Origin: Limnohabitans sp. Rim11
GTDB lineage: Bacteria; Pseudomonadota; Gammaproteobacteria; Burkholderiales; Burkholderiaceae_C
Length of the DNA: 64,000 nucleotides
NCBI RefSeq assembly: GCF_001269365.1
Contig: NZ_CXOM01000003.1
Location: 352,852 to 416,851, forward strand
Direction: 5' to 3'
The notes under the pieces were generated by a model, which did not search any database, was not told the origin of the DNA, and worked only from the letters and a program-made list of their open reading frames with translations. Below, piece after piece: positions 19,641-29,990 of the stretch. Every line of letters starts with the position of its first letter. The stretch's first letter is position 1. The position numbers and the translations under genes are program-made.

Positions 19641-21428
19641 ATGGAAATCTCCAAAGCTGAAATGGCCAATGCGGCCAACGTTGCTGCTGCTGCAGCTTCC
19701 TCGTCCCCCGTCGAACTGCGCGGTGGCGAAATCCTCGTTAAAGCGCTCCAAGCCGAAAACGTCAAATACATCTGGGGTTACCCAGGTGGTGCCGTTTTGC
19801 ACATCTACGACGCTTTCTTCAAACAAGACACCATTCAGCACGTGCTGGTTCGCCACGAACAAGCTGCAGTCCATGCAGCCGATGGCTATGCACGTGCAAC
19901 AGGCGATGTCGGTGTGGCCTTGGTCACATCAGGTCCAGGTTTGACCAATGCCGTGACCGGCATTGCCACTGCCTACATGGACAGCATTCCCATGGTCATC
20001 ATCAGTGGTCAAGTGCCCACTGCAGCCATTGGCCTCGATGCTTTCCAAGAGTGCGACACTGTGGGCATTACGCGTCCCATCGTTAAACACAACTTCTTGG
20101 TCAAAGACGCCCGCGACATGGCTGAGGTCATGAAAAAGGCCTTCCACATTGCGCGCAGCGGCCGTCCTGGTCCCGTGGTGGTCGACATTCCAAAAGACGT
20201 CTCTTTCAACAAGGTGCCTTACACCGGCTACCCCGAAACCGTTGAAATGCGTTCTTACAACCCTGTGCGCAAAGGCCACAGCGGACAAATTCGCAAAGCC
20301 CTTCAGTTGTTGATGGCGGCCAAGCGTCCTTACATCTACACCGGCGGCGGTGTGTTGCTCAGCAATGCCTCAGCAGAATTGCGCCAATTGGTTGAGATGT
20401 TGGGTTACCCAGTGACCAACACCCTCATGGGCTTGGGCGCATTCCCAGCCACCAATCCCAAGTTTTTGGGCATGCTGGGCATGCACGGCACATGGGAAGC
20501 CAACAACGCCATGCAGCACTGCGACGTGTTGCTGGCCGTGGGTGCCCGCTTTGACGACCGCGTCATTGGCAACCCCAAACACTTTGCTCAAAACGAACGC
20601 AAGATCGTTCACATCGACATCGATCCTTCCAGCATTTCAAAGCGCGTGAAGGTTGATGTGCCTATCGTGGGCGATGTCAAAGATGTGTTGACCGAACTGA
20701 TTGCAATGATCAAAGAGTCTGGCCTCAAGCCCGACAACAATGCATTGGGAGCCTGGTGGTCCACCATCGACGGCTGGCGCCAACGCAATTGCATGAAGTA
20801 CGACAGCGAGAACACGCAAGTCATCAAGCCCCAAAAAGTCATTGAGACTTTGTACGGCATGACCAAAGACGCCGATGCTTACATTACATCTGACGTAGGT
20901 CAGCACCAAATGTGGGCTGCCCAGTACTACAAGTTTGACGAACCCCGTCGCTGGATCAACTCCGGTGGTTTGGGCACCATGGGTGTGGGCATTCCTTACG
21001 CCATGGGCATTAAATTGGCCAAGCCTGATTCAGAAGTGTTCTGTGTCACGGGCGAAGGTTCTGTGCAGATGTGTATTCAAGAACTCTCCACTTGCTTGCA
21101 ATACAACACGCCCATCAAAATTTTGTCATTGAACAACCGCTATTTGGGCATGGTTCGTCAGTGGCAACAAATTGAATATTCGGGTCGTTACAGCCACAGC
21201 TACATGGACGCCTTGCCCGACTTCGTGAAGTTGGCCGAAGCTTATGGTCACGTGGGCATGCTCATTGAGCGTCCTGAAGATGTCGAGCCTGCATTGCGTG
21301 AAGCGCGCAAGCTCAAAGATCGCACGGTGTTCATGGACTTCCGTACCGACCCCACAGAAAACGTGTTCCCCATGGTTCAAGCTGGCAAGGGCATTACAGA
21401 AATGTTGCTCAGCCCCGAAGACCTCTGA
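19641..21428 (+). CDS. ilvI: Acetolactate synthase, catalytic (large) subunit
   Basis: 595 aa, also called IlvB in many annotations. TPP- and FAD-dependent enzyme condensing pyruvate with pyruvate or 2-oxobutyrate, the committed step to Val, Leu and Ile. Visible: [32 protein letters not shown], catalytic Glu in [19 protein letters not shown], and the TPP motif [30 protein letters not shown] use the ATG at 19641 with AAAGG 6 nt upstream; a TTG at 19635 is also in frame. The first ~25 residues are an Ala-rich non-conserved extension. It forms an operon with ilvH and ilvC. Confidence 0.96.
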   Translation: MEISKAEMANAANVAAAAASSSPVELRGGEILVKALQAENVKYIWGYPGGAVLHIYDAFFKQDTIQHVLVRHEQAAVHAADGYARATGDVGVALVTSGPGLTNAVTGIATAYMDSIPMVIISGQVPTAAIGLDAFQECDTVGITRPIVKHNFLVKDARDMAEVMKKAFHIARSGRPGPVVVDIPKDVSFNKVPYTGYPETVEMRSYNPVRKGHSGQIRKALQLLMAAKRPYIYTGGGVLLSNASAELRQLVEMLGYPVTNTLMGLGAFPATNPKFLGMLGMHGTWEANNAMQHCDVLLAVGARFDDRVIGNPKHFAQNERKIVHIDIDPSSISKRVKVDVPIVGDVKDVLTELIAMIKESGLKPDNNALGAWWSTIDGWRQRNCMKYDSENTQVIKPQKVIETLYGMTKDADAYITSDVGQHQMWAAQYYKFDEPRRWINSGGLGTMGVGIPYAMGIKLAKPDSEVFCVTGEGSVQMCIQELSTCLQYNTPIKILSLNNRYLGMVRQWQQIEYSGRYSHSYMDALPDFVKLAEAYGHVGMLIERPEDVEPALREARKLKDRTVFMDFRTDPTENVFPMVQAGKGITEMLLSPEDL

Positions 21429-21470
21429 GCCACGTCCATCATTTGAATTAACTTTAGAAGAATCTATTGA

Positions 21471-21509
21471 CCGCCAAGCCTGCACATTACCGTGTGCAGG
21501 GGAGGGCGG
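21471..21509 (+). promoter_or_regulatory. Stable hairpin between ilvI and ilvH
   Basis: CCTGCACA (21479-21486) and TGTGCAGG (21493-21500) form a perfect 8-bp stem with loop TTACCG. CCGCC (21471-21475) and GGCGG (21505-21509) add an outer stem. It lies 19 bp before the ilvH ATG, with no T-run, so it is not a standard terminator; it may affect mRNA processing or ilvH translation. Confidence 0.5.
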
Positions 21510-21527
21510 CGAAAAGAGGAATCGCAC

Positions 21528-22019
21528 ATGAAACACATCATCGCAGTTTTACTTGAAAACGAACCCGGCGCTTTGTCGCGTGTGGTTGGCTTGTTCTCCG
21601 CTCGTGGTTACAACATTGAGTCCCTCAGCGTTGCACCCACCGAAGATCCCAGCCTGTCACGCATGACCATTCAAACCACGGGTTCGGACGACGTCATTGA
21701 ACAAATTACCAAGCACCTGAACCGCCTCATTGAAGTGGTCAAAGTGGTTGACTTAACCGAGGGTGCCTACACCGAACGCGAACTGATGCTGGTCAAAGTT
21801 CGCGCCGTGGGTAAAGAACGTGAAGAGATGAAGCGCATGGCCGACATCTTCCGGGGTCGCGTGATTGATGTCACCGACAAAAGCTACACCGTGGAACTGA
21901 CGGGCGATCAATCCAAAAACGATGCGTTTTTGGAAGCCATCGACCGCAGCGCCATTCTCGAAACAGTCCGCACCGGTGCCTGTGGCATTGGTCGGGGTGA
22001 GCGCATTCTGCGCGTCTAA
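21528..22019 (+). CDS. ilvH: Acetolactate synthase, regulatory (small) subunit
   Basis: 163 aa, the length of E. coli IlvH (the IlvN type is about 96 aa). The N-terminal ACT domain (MKHIIAVLLENEPGALSRVVGLFSARGYNIESLSV) binds valine for feedback inhibition; the C-terminal ALS_ss_C domain (ELMLVKVRAVGKEREEMKRMADIFRGRVIDV) completes the regulatory subunit. Start at the ATG preceded by AAAAGAGGA; the longer frame from 21492 runs through the hairpin. Downstream ilvC begins 63 bp later. Confidence 0.95.
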   Translation: MKHIIAVLLENEPGALSRVVGLFSARGYNIESLSVAPTEDPSLSRMTIQTTGSDDVIEQITKHLNRLIEVVKVVDLTEGAYTERELMLVKVRAVGKEREEMKRMADIFRGRVIDVTDKSYTVELTGDQSKNDAFLEAIDRSAILETVRTGACGIGRGERILRV

Positions 22020-22070
22020 CTCAGCGCGTATTTCCGCGTTTGACTCATTTATTTTTTGAACGATTTTTGA

Positions 22071-23099
<1,029 letters not shown>

Positions 23100-23145
23100 T
23101 TTTGCAACTGAGTTTGTCTGCCACTTAACCAGAAAGAACTGTCGC

Positions 23146-23961
23146 ATGCACGATGGCACTGAAACCCCCGACGACGCCGAGCAGGCGGGTCAAGTTCGTA
23201 AACCCCGCAAGGGCATTTACGTCTTGCCCAACTTGTTCACGTTGGCAGCCCTGTTCGGTGGCTTTTACGCCATCGTGATGGCCATGAATGGCCGCTTTGA
23301 CATGGCAGCCATTGGGGTGTTTTGCGCCATGGTGCTCGACAGTTTGGACGGCCGAGTGGCCCGCATGACCAACACGCAAAGCGCTTTTGGAGAACAGATG
23401 GACTCTTTGTCCGACATGGTCTCCTTTGGCGCTGCGCCTGCACTCATTGCTTATGAGTGGTCCCTCAAAGGTTTAGGCCGTTGGGGTTGGATTGCTGCTT
23501 TCGTTTATTGCGCATGCGCTGCATTGCGGTTGGCGCGTTTCAATGTCAACACGGCGGTTGTTGATAAGAGATTTTTTCAGGGCCTGCCTTCGCCGGCAGC
23601 TGCAGCCCTTGTGATGGGATTTATTGCCATCATGTCCGATGCAGAAGTGGCGCCAGCCAGCATGGCCTGGCCCATGTTCGTGGTGGCCTTGTTTTCGGGT
23701 CTCACCATGGTCACCAATGTGCCGTTTTACAGTTTCAAAGACGTCAGCATGAAGCAAAGTGTGCCCTTTGCGGTCATTGTGCTTATTGCTTTGGGCATTG
23801 CTGCCGTCAATATTCACCCGCCCATGGTCTTGTTTGGCTTGTTCGTTTTGTATGGTTTAAGCGGCTACGCCCTCTATGCATGGCGCCGCTTTAAGGGCGA
23901 GCCCACCAGCGTCATCAGCACGTCGACAGAAGACCCAGATGAACGCGGTCTTCATCAGTGA
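23146..23961 (+). CDS. pssA: CDP-diacylglycerol-serine O-phosphatidyltransferase
   Basis: 271 aa multi-pass membrane enzyme making phosphatidylserine, the precursor of phosphatidylethanolamine. The CDP-alcohol phosphotransferase signature is complete: DSLDGRVARMTNTQSAFGEQMDSLSD, fitting D-G-x2-A-R-x8-G-x3-D-x3-D. The start is the ATG at 23146 (MHDGTETPDD); the frame extends upstream into ilvC. About 25 charged N-terminal residues precede TM1. It sits between ilvC and the leuA leader and is probably part of the same transcript. Confidence 0.92.
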   Translation: MHDGTETPDDAEQAGQVRKPRKGIYVLPNLFTLAALFGGFYAIVMAMNGRFDMAAIGVFCAMVLDSLDGRVARMTNTQSAFGEQMDSLSDMVSFGAAPALIAYEWSLKGLGRWGWIAAFVYCACAALRLARFNVNTAVVDKRFFQGLPSPAAAALVMGFIAIMSDAEVAPASMAWPMFVVALFSGLTMVTNVPFYSFKDVSMKQSVPFAVIVLIALGIAAVNIHPPMVLFGLFVLYGLSGYALYAWRRFKGEPTSVISTSTEDPDERGLHQ

Positions 23962-23995
23962 TGAAATTTTTGAAAAGTTGTGATACAGTATTTCC

Positions 23996-24049
23996 ATGAA
24001 AACGAATTTGCTAGCTCTACTGCTGACGCCTCACGGGCGGGATGTATAG
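23996..24049 (+). CDS. leuA leader peptide
   Basis: A 17-residue peptide, MKTNLLALLLTPHGRDV, with five Leu codons in a six-codon window (TTG CTA GCT CTA CTG CTG). It lies about 110 bp before leuA and is followed by mutually exclusive RNA hairpins ending in a terminator. This is the classic arrangement for leucine attenuation: stalling at Leu codons when Leu-tRNA is scarce favours the antiterminator. It is too short for standard gene finding. Confidence 0.85.
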   Translation: MKTNLLALLLTPHGRDV

Positions 24050-24110
24050 CGCGCGCTGTTCAGTTTCCCATCTAGCCCGTATGCCAAAAGCAACGGGCTT
24101 TTTTGTTTTT
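24033..24110 (+). promoter_or_regulatory. leuA attenuator: antiterminator and terminator
   Basis: GCCCGT (24075-24080) can pair either with ACGGGC inside the leader-peptide gene (24033-24038) or with ACGGGC at 24093-24098. The second pairing forms AGCCCGT/ACGGGCT followed by TTTTTTGTTTTT, a Rho-independent terminator. The two pairings exclude each other, so ribosome position on the leader peptide can decide leuA transcription. All three segments are directly visible. Confidence 0.8.
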
Positions 24111-24161
24111 GAAGTTTGCTTTTTGAATTTGGAATTTTGATTTTTTTACCAGGAGTGAAAC

Positions 24162-25700
24162 ATGGCCGATAAATTGATTATTTTTGACACGACATTGCGT
24201 GATGGCGAGCAGTCGCCAGGTGCATCCATGACCCGTGACGAAAAGCTGCGCATTGCGCGTCAATTGGAACGATTGCGCGTCGACGTGATCGAAGCCGGAT
24301 TTGCCGCTAGCTCCAATGGTGATTTTGAAGCTGTACAGGCTATTGCCAATGCCATCAAAGACTCCACCATCTGCTCTTTGTCGCGTGCCAATGATCGCGA
24401 TATTTCCAGAGCGGCTGAAGCTTTGAAGGGCGCCAACAGCGGCCGCATTCACACCTTCATTGCCACGTCGCCTTTGCACATGGAAAAGAAGCTTCGCATG
24501 ACGCCCGATCAGGTACTCGAGCAAGCCAAACAATCGGTGCGCTTTGCGCGCAACTTGGTGGCCGATGTTGAGTTCAGCCCAGAAGACGGTTACCGCAGCG
24601 ACATGGACTTCTTGTGCAAAGTATTGGAAGCTGTCATTGCAGAAGGCGCCACCACCATCAACGTGCCCGACACCGTGGGTTATGCCGTGCCAGAGCTGTA
24701 CGGTCAGTTCATCAAAACCTTGCGTGAACGCATTCCCAACTCTGACAAGGCCGTATGGTCTGTGCACTGCCACAACGACTTGGGCATGGCAGTGGCCAAC
24801 AGTTTGGCAGGTGTCAAATTGGGCGGTGCTCGCCAAGTCGAGTGCACCATCAACGGCTTGGGCGAGCGCGCAGGCAATTGCTCATTGGAAGAAATTGTCA
24901 TGGCGGTTAAAACGCGCAAAGACTATTTCGGTCTCGAGATGAACATTGATCCCATTCACATCGTGGCGGCCAGCCGCATGGTCAGCCAAACCACGGGCTT
25001 TGTGGTGCAACCCAACAAAGCGGTGGTGGGTGCCAACGCCTTTGCACACGCTTCAGGCATTCACCAAGACGGCGTGCTCAAAGCGCGCGACACCTACGAG
25101 ATCATGCGCGCAGAAGATGTGGGCTGGTCGGCCAACAAAATTGTGTTGGGCAAATTGAGCGGCCGCAACGCCTTCAAGCAACGCATGCAAGAGTTGGGCG
25201 TGGTGCTCGAAAGCGAAACCGAGTTGAATGCGGCCTTCACACGATTCAAGGAATTGGCCGATCGCAAGAGTGAGATTTTTGATGAAGACATCTTGGCCTT
25301 GGTCAGCGAGGAAAGCGTGACACAAGACAAAGAGCAATATGCTTTTGTCTCCTTGTCACAACACAGTGAAACAGGCGAGCGTCCTCAAGCTGCTGTTGTG
25401 TTTACGGTAGCCGGCAAAGAAGTTCATGGCAAGTCCGATGGCAATGGCCCCGTCGATGCTTCCTTAAAAGCCATCGAATCGATCGTTGAAAGCGGTGCAG
25501 AAATGGTGCTTTATTCCGTCAATGCCATCAGTGGATCTACCGAAAGCCAAGGCGAAGTTACAGTTCGCTTGCAAAACAGTGGGCGAGTGGTCAATGGCGT
25601 TGGGTCCGACCCCGACATCATCGTGGCTTCAGCCAAGGCTTACTTGAGTGCCCTCAACAAGCTGCAAAGCAAAGCCGAAAGGTTGGCAGCCCAGGGTTAA
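24162..25700 (+). CDS. leuA: 2-isopropylmalate synthase
   Basis: 512 aa. Condenses acetyl-CoA with 2-oxoisovalerate, the first committed step of leucine synthesis. The TIM-barrel start [18 protein letters not shown] carries the metal-binding Asp; [19 protein letters not shown] provides the two metal His residues; [16 protein letters not shown] and [19 protein letters not shown] follow. The C-terminal ~150 residues form the LeuA allosteric domain that binds leucine. SD CAGGAG upstream. Regulated by the attenuator in front of it and probably by feedback. Confidence 0.97.
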   Translation: MADKLIIFDTTLRDGEQSPGASMTRDEKLRIARQLERLRVDVIEAGFAASSNGDFEAVQAIANAIKDSTICSLSRANDRDISRAAEALKGANSGRIHTFIATSPLHMEKKLRMTPDQVLEQAKQSVRFARNLVADVEFSPEDGYRSDMDFLCKVLEAVIAEGATTINVPDTVGYAVPELYGQFIKTLRERIPNSDKAVWSVHCHNDLGMAVANSLAGVKLGGARQVECTINGLGERAGNCSLEEIVMAVKTRKDYFGLEMNIDPIHIVAASRMVSQTTGFVVQPNKAVVGANAFAHASGIHQDGVLKARDTYEIMRAEDVGWSANKIVLGKLSGRNAFKQRMQELGVVLESETELNAAFTRFKELADRKSEIFDEDILALVSEESVTQDKEQYAFVSLSQHSETGERPQAAVVFTVAGKEVHGKSDGNGPVDASLKAIESIVESGAEMVLYSVNAISGSTESQGEVTVRLQNSGRVVNGVGSDPDIIVASAKAYLSALNKLQSKAERLAAQG

Positions 25701-25739
25701 TGAGGGTTTTGCCGAAGGCTCAAAAAGGTCTTCAAGAAG

Positions 25740-25774
25740 GTCGCGCAAGGTGTTGATCTTGCGCGACTTTTTTT
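25740..25774 (+). terminator. Rho-independent terminator after leuA
   Basis: Perfect 10-bp stem GTCGCGCAAG/CTTGCGCGAC with an 8-nt loop, followed by seven T residues. It closes the ilv-pssA-leuA region. Confidence 0.9.
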
Positions 25775-25848
25775 ATTTATGTACACTACGTCAAGTTTTT
25801 ATTACACTTGCCAAATTCTGTTGAATTTTGGCCTTAGAAAGTACCGCT

Positions 25849-26910
25849 TTGACGACATCCAAACGCCCGTTTTTACGCCGACTTCTCAATTCATGTTTGG
25901 CGATGTGTTTGATGGCTGCCATGCCACTTGCCAGCTACGCCAATGACAAAGAAGCTGCTCGAAAAGCTAACTCTGACAAAAAGCCTACCGCACAACAGAC
26001 AGCAAATAACAAAGTTAAAACAGCGGCCAAATCAACAGCCAAACCGACAGCCAAAGTTCGCAAGGTCGCAAAAAACAACGCCACAGACACTCGTGCATCT
26101 TTTGGCCGCGCGGCCGGCCTGCATCAAAGTGCCGATGCCCTCGACTTACGTTCAAGCGTGGCTTTGGTCATTGACCAAGATACGCACGAAGTTTTGCTCA
26201 GAAAAAATGACCTGGCTGTTCTGCCGATTGCGTCTCTGACCAAACTCATGACAGGCTTGGTCATCAGTGATGCCAACTTGTCTTCTGATGAAATGATCAC
26301 CATCACGCAAGAAGACGTGGACACCGAAAAAGGCAGTACATCCAGACTGGCAGTGGGTTCTGTGTTGAGCCGTGGCGACTTGTTGCATTTGGCACTCATG
26401 TCCAGTGAAAACCGCGCTGCTCATGCTTTGGGCCGGACCTATCCCAATGGTTTGTCAGCCTTTATCAAAGCCATGAACGATCGTGCCACTGGCCTTGGCA
26501 TGCGCTCTACGCATTTTGTCGAACCAACCGGTCTGTCTAGTAAAAATCAATCCAGTGCCACCGACTTGGCGGTTTTGGTGGGAGCGGCTTACAACGTGCC
26601 AGTGCTCCGTGAGTTGTCAACGTCACATGGCCGGGAAGTGGCTGTGGGTCGTCGTACCCTGCAATACAACACAACCAACCGCTTGGTCAAAAGCCCCAAC
26701 TGGGACATCGGTTTGCAAAAAACCGGTTACATCTCTGAAGCGGGTCAGTGCTTGGTCATGCAAACCAAAGTGGCGGGTCGCAAATTGATCATGGTGTTTT
26801 TGGATTCAGCAGGCAAATTGAGCCGCATTGCCGATGCTGAGAGGGTACGCCGTTGGGTTGAGACCAACAACGCGCGTAGCGCCATGGCAGCTGCCAGCCC
26901 GGCCGGCTAA
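25849..26910 (+). CDS. pbpG: D-alanyl-D-alanine endopeptidase, PBP7-like serine peptidase
   Basis: 353 aa from a TTG at 25849, preceded by AGAAAG at a good distance; the frame is open to another TTG at 25828 with no SD. Signal peptide: basic TTSKRPFLRRLL, hydrophobic CLAMCLMAAMPLA, cleavage near SYA. A Lys/Ala/Thr-rich region of ~70 residues precedes the catalytic domain. Peptidase S11 motifs are complete: SLTK (in LPIASLTKLMTG), SEN (MSSENRAAHAL) and KTG (LQKTGYISEAG). Periplasmic; cleaves D-Ala-mDAP cross-links or trims stem peptides. It lacks the C-terminal membrane-anchor domain of PBP5/6. Confidence 0.88.
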   Translation: MTTSKRPFLRRLLNSCLAMCLMAAMPLASYANDKEAARKANSDKKPTAQQTANNKVKTAAKSTAKPTAKVRKVAKNNATDTRASFGRAAGLHQSADALDLRSSVALVIDQDTHEVLLRKNDLAVLPIASLTKLMTGLVISDANLSSDEMITITQEDVDTEKGSTSRLAVGSVLSRGDLLHLALMSSENRAAHALGRTYPNGLSAFIKAMNDRATGLGMRSTHFVEPTGLSSKNQSSATDLAVLVGAAYNVPVLRELSTSHGREVAVGRRTLQYNTTNRLVKSPNWDIGLQKTGYISEAGQCLVMQTKVAGRKLIMVFLDSAGKLSRIADAERVRRWVETNNARSAMAAASPAG

Positions 26911-26943
26911 TTCGATCGCCAGTCTAGCTGGCTGTTTAAATCA

Positions 26944-27720
26944 TTAGGCCTTGTAGCCGAGTGCTTGCGAAATGCCCTCGGCTGTTGCCTGCAACTTAGG
27001 CAACCAGGCTTCGTCCAAACGATCTGCAGGGGCCGAGATAGAAAGTCCGGCCAACAACTTGCCTTGATCGTCGTAGATGCCCGCTGCAATACAACGAACG
27101 CCCAACTCCAACTCCTCGTTGTCTCGCGCAATGCCGTACTGACGCACCCTAGAGAGCTCGCGCTCTAAGACGGGCAATTGTGTGATGCTGTTTTTGGTAT
27201 GACCGCTGAGGCCTGTGCGGGTTGCATAGCTGCGAACCTTCATGGGCTCATCGACCGACAAAAATAACTTGCCCACTGAGGTGAGGTGCAAGGGGGCTCT
27301 GCCGCCAATGGCGCGGACGACTTGCATGCCAGAGCGTTCGCTGTAAGCGCGTTCGATATAAACAATTTCATCGCCTTGGCGCATGCTCAAGTTGACAGGC
27401 TGTTGGATCAATTTGTGCAAATCACGCATGGGTGCCAGTGCTGCATCGCGCACATTGAGTCTGGCCTTGACCATGTTGCCCAGCTCTAGCAAACGCATAC
27501 CCAAGCGATAACTGCCAGGCTCAGGCCGATCGACAAATCGCCCAATGGTCAGGTCGTTCAAGATGCGGTGTGCCGTGGAGGGGTGAAGTCCCGTTTTTTC
27601 GCTGATTTCTTTCAAAGAAATAGCGTCCTCCCTTGAGGCCAGCACATCCATGAGCGAGAACAATCGTTCAATGACTTGAATGGTGGGGGCGACCGGCGTG
27701 GGTGCTTCAGCTTTTCTCAT
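26944..27720 (-). CDS. IclR-family transcriptional regulator
   Basis: 258 aa. N-terminal winged HTH (residues ~14-75: LFSLMDVLASREDAISLKEISEKTGLHPSTAHRILNDL), then the IclR effector-binding domain with MRQGDEIVYIERAYSERSG and LELGVRCIAAGIYDDQG. The regulated operon is not evident: it stands alone between convergent pbpG and the bpt-aat pair. Effector unknown; family effectors are usually small carboxylates or aromatics. Confidence 0.9.
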   Translation of the reverse strand: MRKAEAPTPVAPTIQVIERLFSLMDVLASREDAISLKEISEKTGLHPSTAHRILNDLTIGRFVDRPEPGSYRLGMRLLELGNMVKARLNVRDAALAPMRDLHKLIQQPVNLSMRQGDEIVYIERAYSERSGMQVVRAIGGRAPLHLTSVGKLFLSVDEPMKVRSYATRTGLSGHTKNSITQLPVLERELSRVRQYGIARDNEELELGVRCIAAGIYDDQGKLLAGLSISAPADRLDEAWLPKLQATAEGISQALGYKA

Positions 27721-27798
27721 GGGACTTAACCTTGGTCTTATGAAAGCGAAGGGTCTTCCGCTGGAAGACTTTGCGAAATTCTATTTTACAAGATGAAA

Positions 27799-28566
27799 TT
27801 AGCTTTGCACAGCCACATGGGGCAAGATCGTCACATGGGGCTGCCAAGTGCCTTTTTGCAAGCTTTCACAGGGGCTAAATCGTTCTTTGTATTGCATTTT
27901 GGGGCTGGCACCAATCCAGTAGCCCATGTAAACATAAGAAAGACCCAATTCGCGGGCTTGGTTAATTTGCCAAAGAACCCCATAGGTGCCGTAGCTGCAA
28001 CGGTCTTCGGGGTCGTAAAAAGTGTAGACCGCCGAAAGCCCATCGTTGAGGACATCGACAATGCTGATCATTTTGAGCCTGCCGGGCTGGCCGTCAACGT
28101 CGGGTTGACGAAACTCCACCAGTCTGGAGTTGACGCGGCTTTGAAGTAAAAATTGTTTGTATTGCTCAACGCTGTCTTGGTCCATACCGCCACCTGAATG
28201 GCGGCTGTTTTGGTAACGCAAATACAAATCGTAATGTTCGCTTTCGAAGCCCAATCTGGAGACGCGGGCAATCAGGTTGCTGTGTTGCTTGTACGCACGT
28301 CGTTGGCTTTTGTTGGGCTTGAATTCTTGGCACAACACTCTCAGAGGAATGCAAGCATTGCAACCATCGCAGTAGGGTCGGTAGGTAAATAAGCCGCTGC
28401 GCCTAAAGCCTCGTTCAACCAACTCTGAATAAACGTCGTTTTGAATGAGGTGACTGGGCGTAGCCACTTGAGAGCGTGCTTCTCGATCGGCCAAGTAGCT
28501 GCAGGGGTAAGACGCAGTGGCGTAAAACTGCAGCGTACTGAAGGGAAGGTCTTTGAGGTGCGTCAT
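27799..28566 (-). CDS. bpt: Aspartate/glutamate leucyltransferase (arginyltransferase family)
   Basis: 255 aa from [10 protein letters not shown]; the frame is open 30 bases further, but the 28566 ATG gives an ATGA overlap with aat. The ATE_N region contains the conserved cysteines (YPCSYL near residue 20 and [13 protein letters not shown] near residue 71-83); the ATE_C region has [40 protein letters not shown]. In bacteria this family (Bpt) transfers Leu to proteins with N-terminal Asp or Glu, making N-degrons for ClpS/ClpAP. Paired with aat, so both N-degron transferases are made together. Confidence 0.92.
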   Translation of the reverse strand: MTHLKDLPFSTLQFYATASYPCSYLADREARSQVATPSHLIQNDVYSELVERGFRRSGLFTYRPYCDGCNACIPLRVLCQEFKPNKSQRRAYKQHSNLIARVSRLGFESEHYDLYLRYQNSRHSGGGMDQDSVEQYKQFLLQSRVNSRLVEFRQPDVDGQPGRLKMISIVDVLNDGLSAVYTFYDPEDRCSYGTYGVLWQINQARELGLSYVYMGYWIGASPKMQYKERFSPCESLQKGTWQPHVTILPHVAVQS

Positions 28567-29327
28567 GCCGCACCTTGCGAACGCCAAGCGTCCCAATCAA
28601 CTTGTTGGTTTTGCCAATTGATGCTTTCAAGACCGAGCGCCGGTTGCATGATGTTTAAAAATTCTTTTCGAGCCATTTCTTTGGCCCCCATCGACGCTAA
28701 GTGCGCTGTGTTTTGTTGGCAATCGATGGCTTGAATGCCGTGTTGATCGCACACATTGACCAACGCAGCCAAAGCCATTTTGGAGCCATCGCTCAGGGTA
28801 CTGAACATCGACTCACCAAAGACAGCCTGGCCAATGCAGACAAAGTAGAGGCCCGCCACCAGCTGGCCATCCAGCCAAGTTTCTGCACTGTGGGCATAGC
28901 CGGCTTGGTGCAAAGCTTTGTAGGCTTCGACCATTTGCGGCACGATCCAAGTGCCTTTTTGGCCCTCACGCGGACTTTGAGCGCAGGCCTCAATGACGCG
29001 ATCAAAAGCCTTGTCAAAGCACAATTCAAACTGGGGGTGCGAGGCGTAGCGAGAAAGTGTTTTTCTGAGGGAACGGTGTAATTTGAAGTTGGCCGTTTGC
29101 AGAACCATGCGGGGGTCGGGGCTCCACCACAATACGGGCTGATCTGGGTTGAACCATGGAAAAATGCCATGGGAGTAAGCCTCGAGCAGACGCTCCACGC
29201 CCAAGTCTGCGCCTGCGGCCAAGAGGCCGGGCGCGTCGGAGTCGGGGCCCCAAGCCGCGTCCACGGAGGGAAGCGGGCTTTGACTTTCGACCCAAGACAG
29301 GGGTGTTTGAGGGGTGCCTTCTGACAT
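28563..29327 (-). CDS. aat: Leucyl/phenylalanyl-tRNA-protein transferase
   Basis: 254 aa. Transfers Leu or Phe from aminoacyl-tRNA to N-terminal Arg or Lys of proteins, marking them for ClpAP. Typical motifs: [39 protein letters not shown], and [27 protein letters not shown], ending with [21 protein letters not shown] residues. The N-terminal ~25 residues are variable. A 4-bp ATGA overlap joins it to bpt. Confidence 0.95.
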   Translation of the reverse strand: MSEGTPQTPLSWVESQSPLPSVDAAWGPDSDAPGLLAAGADLGVERLLEAYSHGIFPWFNPDQPVLWWSPDPRMVLQTANFKLHRSLRKTLSRYASHPQFELCFDKAFDRVIEACAQSPREGQKGTWIVPQMVEAYKALHQAGYAHSAETWLDGQLVAGLYFVCIGQAVFGESMFSTLSDGSKMALAALVNVCDQHGIQAIDCQQNTAHLASMGAKEMARKEFLNIMQPALGLESINWQNQQVDWDAWRSQGAA

Positions 29328-29350
29328 GTTTACAGTTTATGCTTGCGCCT

Positions 29351-29986
29351 ATGAAACTTTACAACTACTTCCGCTCTTCCGCGTCATTTCGCGTTCGGAT
29401 AGCCCTTCACTTGAAAGGCTTGCCCTACGAATATATCGCAGTCCATCTGGCCAAAGGTGAACATAAGTTACCCGCCTACAGTGAGGTTGCCGCAGACAAC
29501 TTGGTGCCCAATTTGGTCATTGAAGGAGAACACCTCAGCCAATCGATGGCCATCATTGAGTATTTGGACGAGACCCACCCTGAACCCGCCTTGCTGCCCA
29601 AAGAGCCGATGGCACGCGCCCGTGTCAGGGCCTTGGCACAGTCCATTTCTTGTGAAATTCACCCCATCAACAATTTACGCGTATTGAAGTATTTGACGGC
29701 CACCCTGGGTTTAAGTGAGGATCAAAAGAACACCTGGTACCGCCATTGGGTGCGTGAAGGCTTAGAGTCCTTTGAGCGTCAATTGGCGCAAGGCCCTCAA
29801 TCAACTTATTGCTATGGCGATACGCCTAGCTTGGCCGATTGCTGTTTGGTGCCCCAAATTTTCAATGCTCAACGCTTTGATGTGAATCTGGAAGGCTTGC
29901 CCTTGACCATGCGGGCCTTCGAGTCCTGCATGAAGTTGGACGCATTCCAAAAAGCGAAGCCTTCTGCTTGCCCAGACGCTGAGTAA
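29351..29986 (+). CDS. maiA: Maleylacetoacetate isomerase (zeta-class GST)
   Basis: 211 aa, starting MKLYNYFRSSASFRVRIAL. Zeta-class GSTs carry the active-site SSxS/C near residue 9-12, here SSAS, and isomerise maleylacetoacetate (or maleylpyruvate) with glutathione. Thioredoxin-like N-domain up to ~residue 80 with LVPNLVIEGEHLSQSMAIIEYLDE, then the all-alpha C-domain with CEIHPINNLRVLKYL. No hmgA or fahA adjacent, so the pathway (tyrosine, homogentisate, or gentisate) is not fixed by context. The longer frame from 29156 is antisense to aat and is ignored. Confidence 0.9.
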   Translation: MKLYNYFRSSASFRVRIALHLKGLPYEYIAVHLAKGEHKLPAYSEVAADNLVPNLVIEGEHLSQSMAIIEYLDETHPEPALLPKEPMARARVRALAQSISCEIHPINNLRVLKYLTATLGLSEDQKNTWYRHWVREGLESFERQLAQGPQSTYCYGDTPSLADCCLVPQIFNAQRFDVNLEGLPLTMRAFESCMKLDAFQKAKPSACPDAE

Positions 29987-29990
29987 GCAA

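Noticed and set aside
24072..24836. 254-codon open frame antisense to leuA, covering the attenuator
   Set aside because: No family resemblance; it would cross the terminator and the leuA start.
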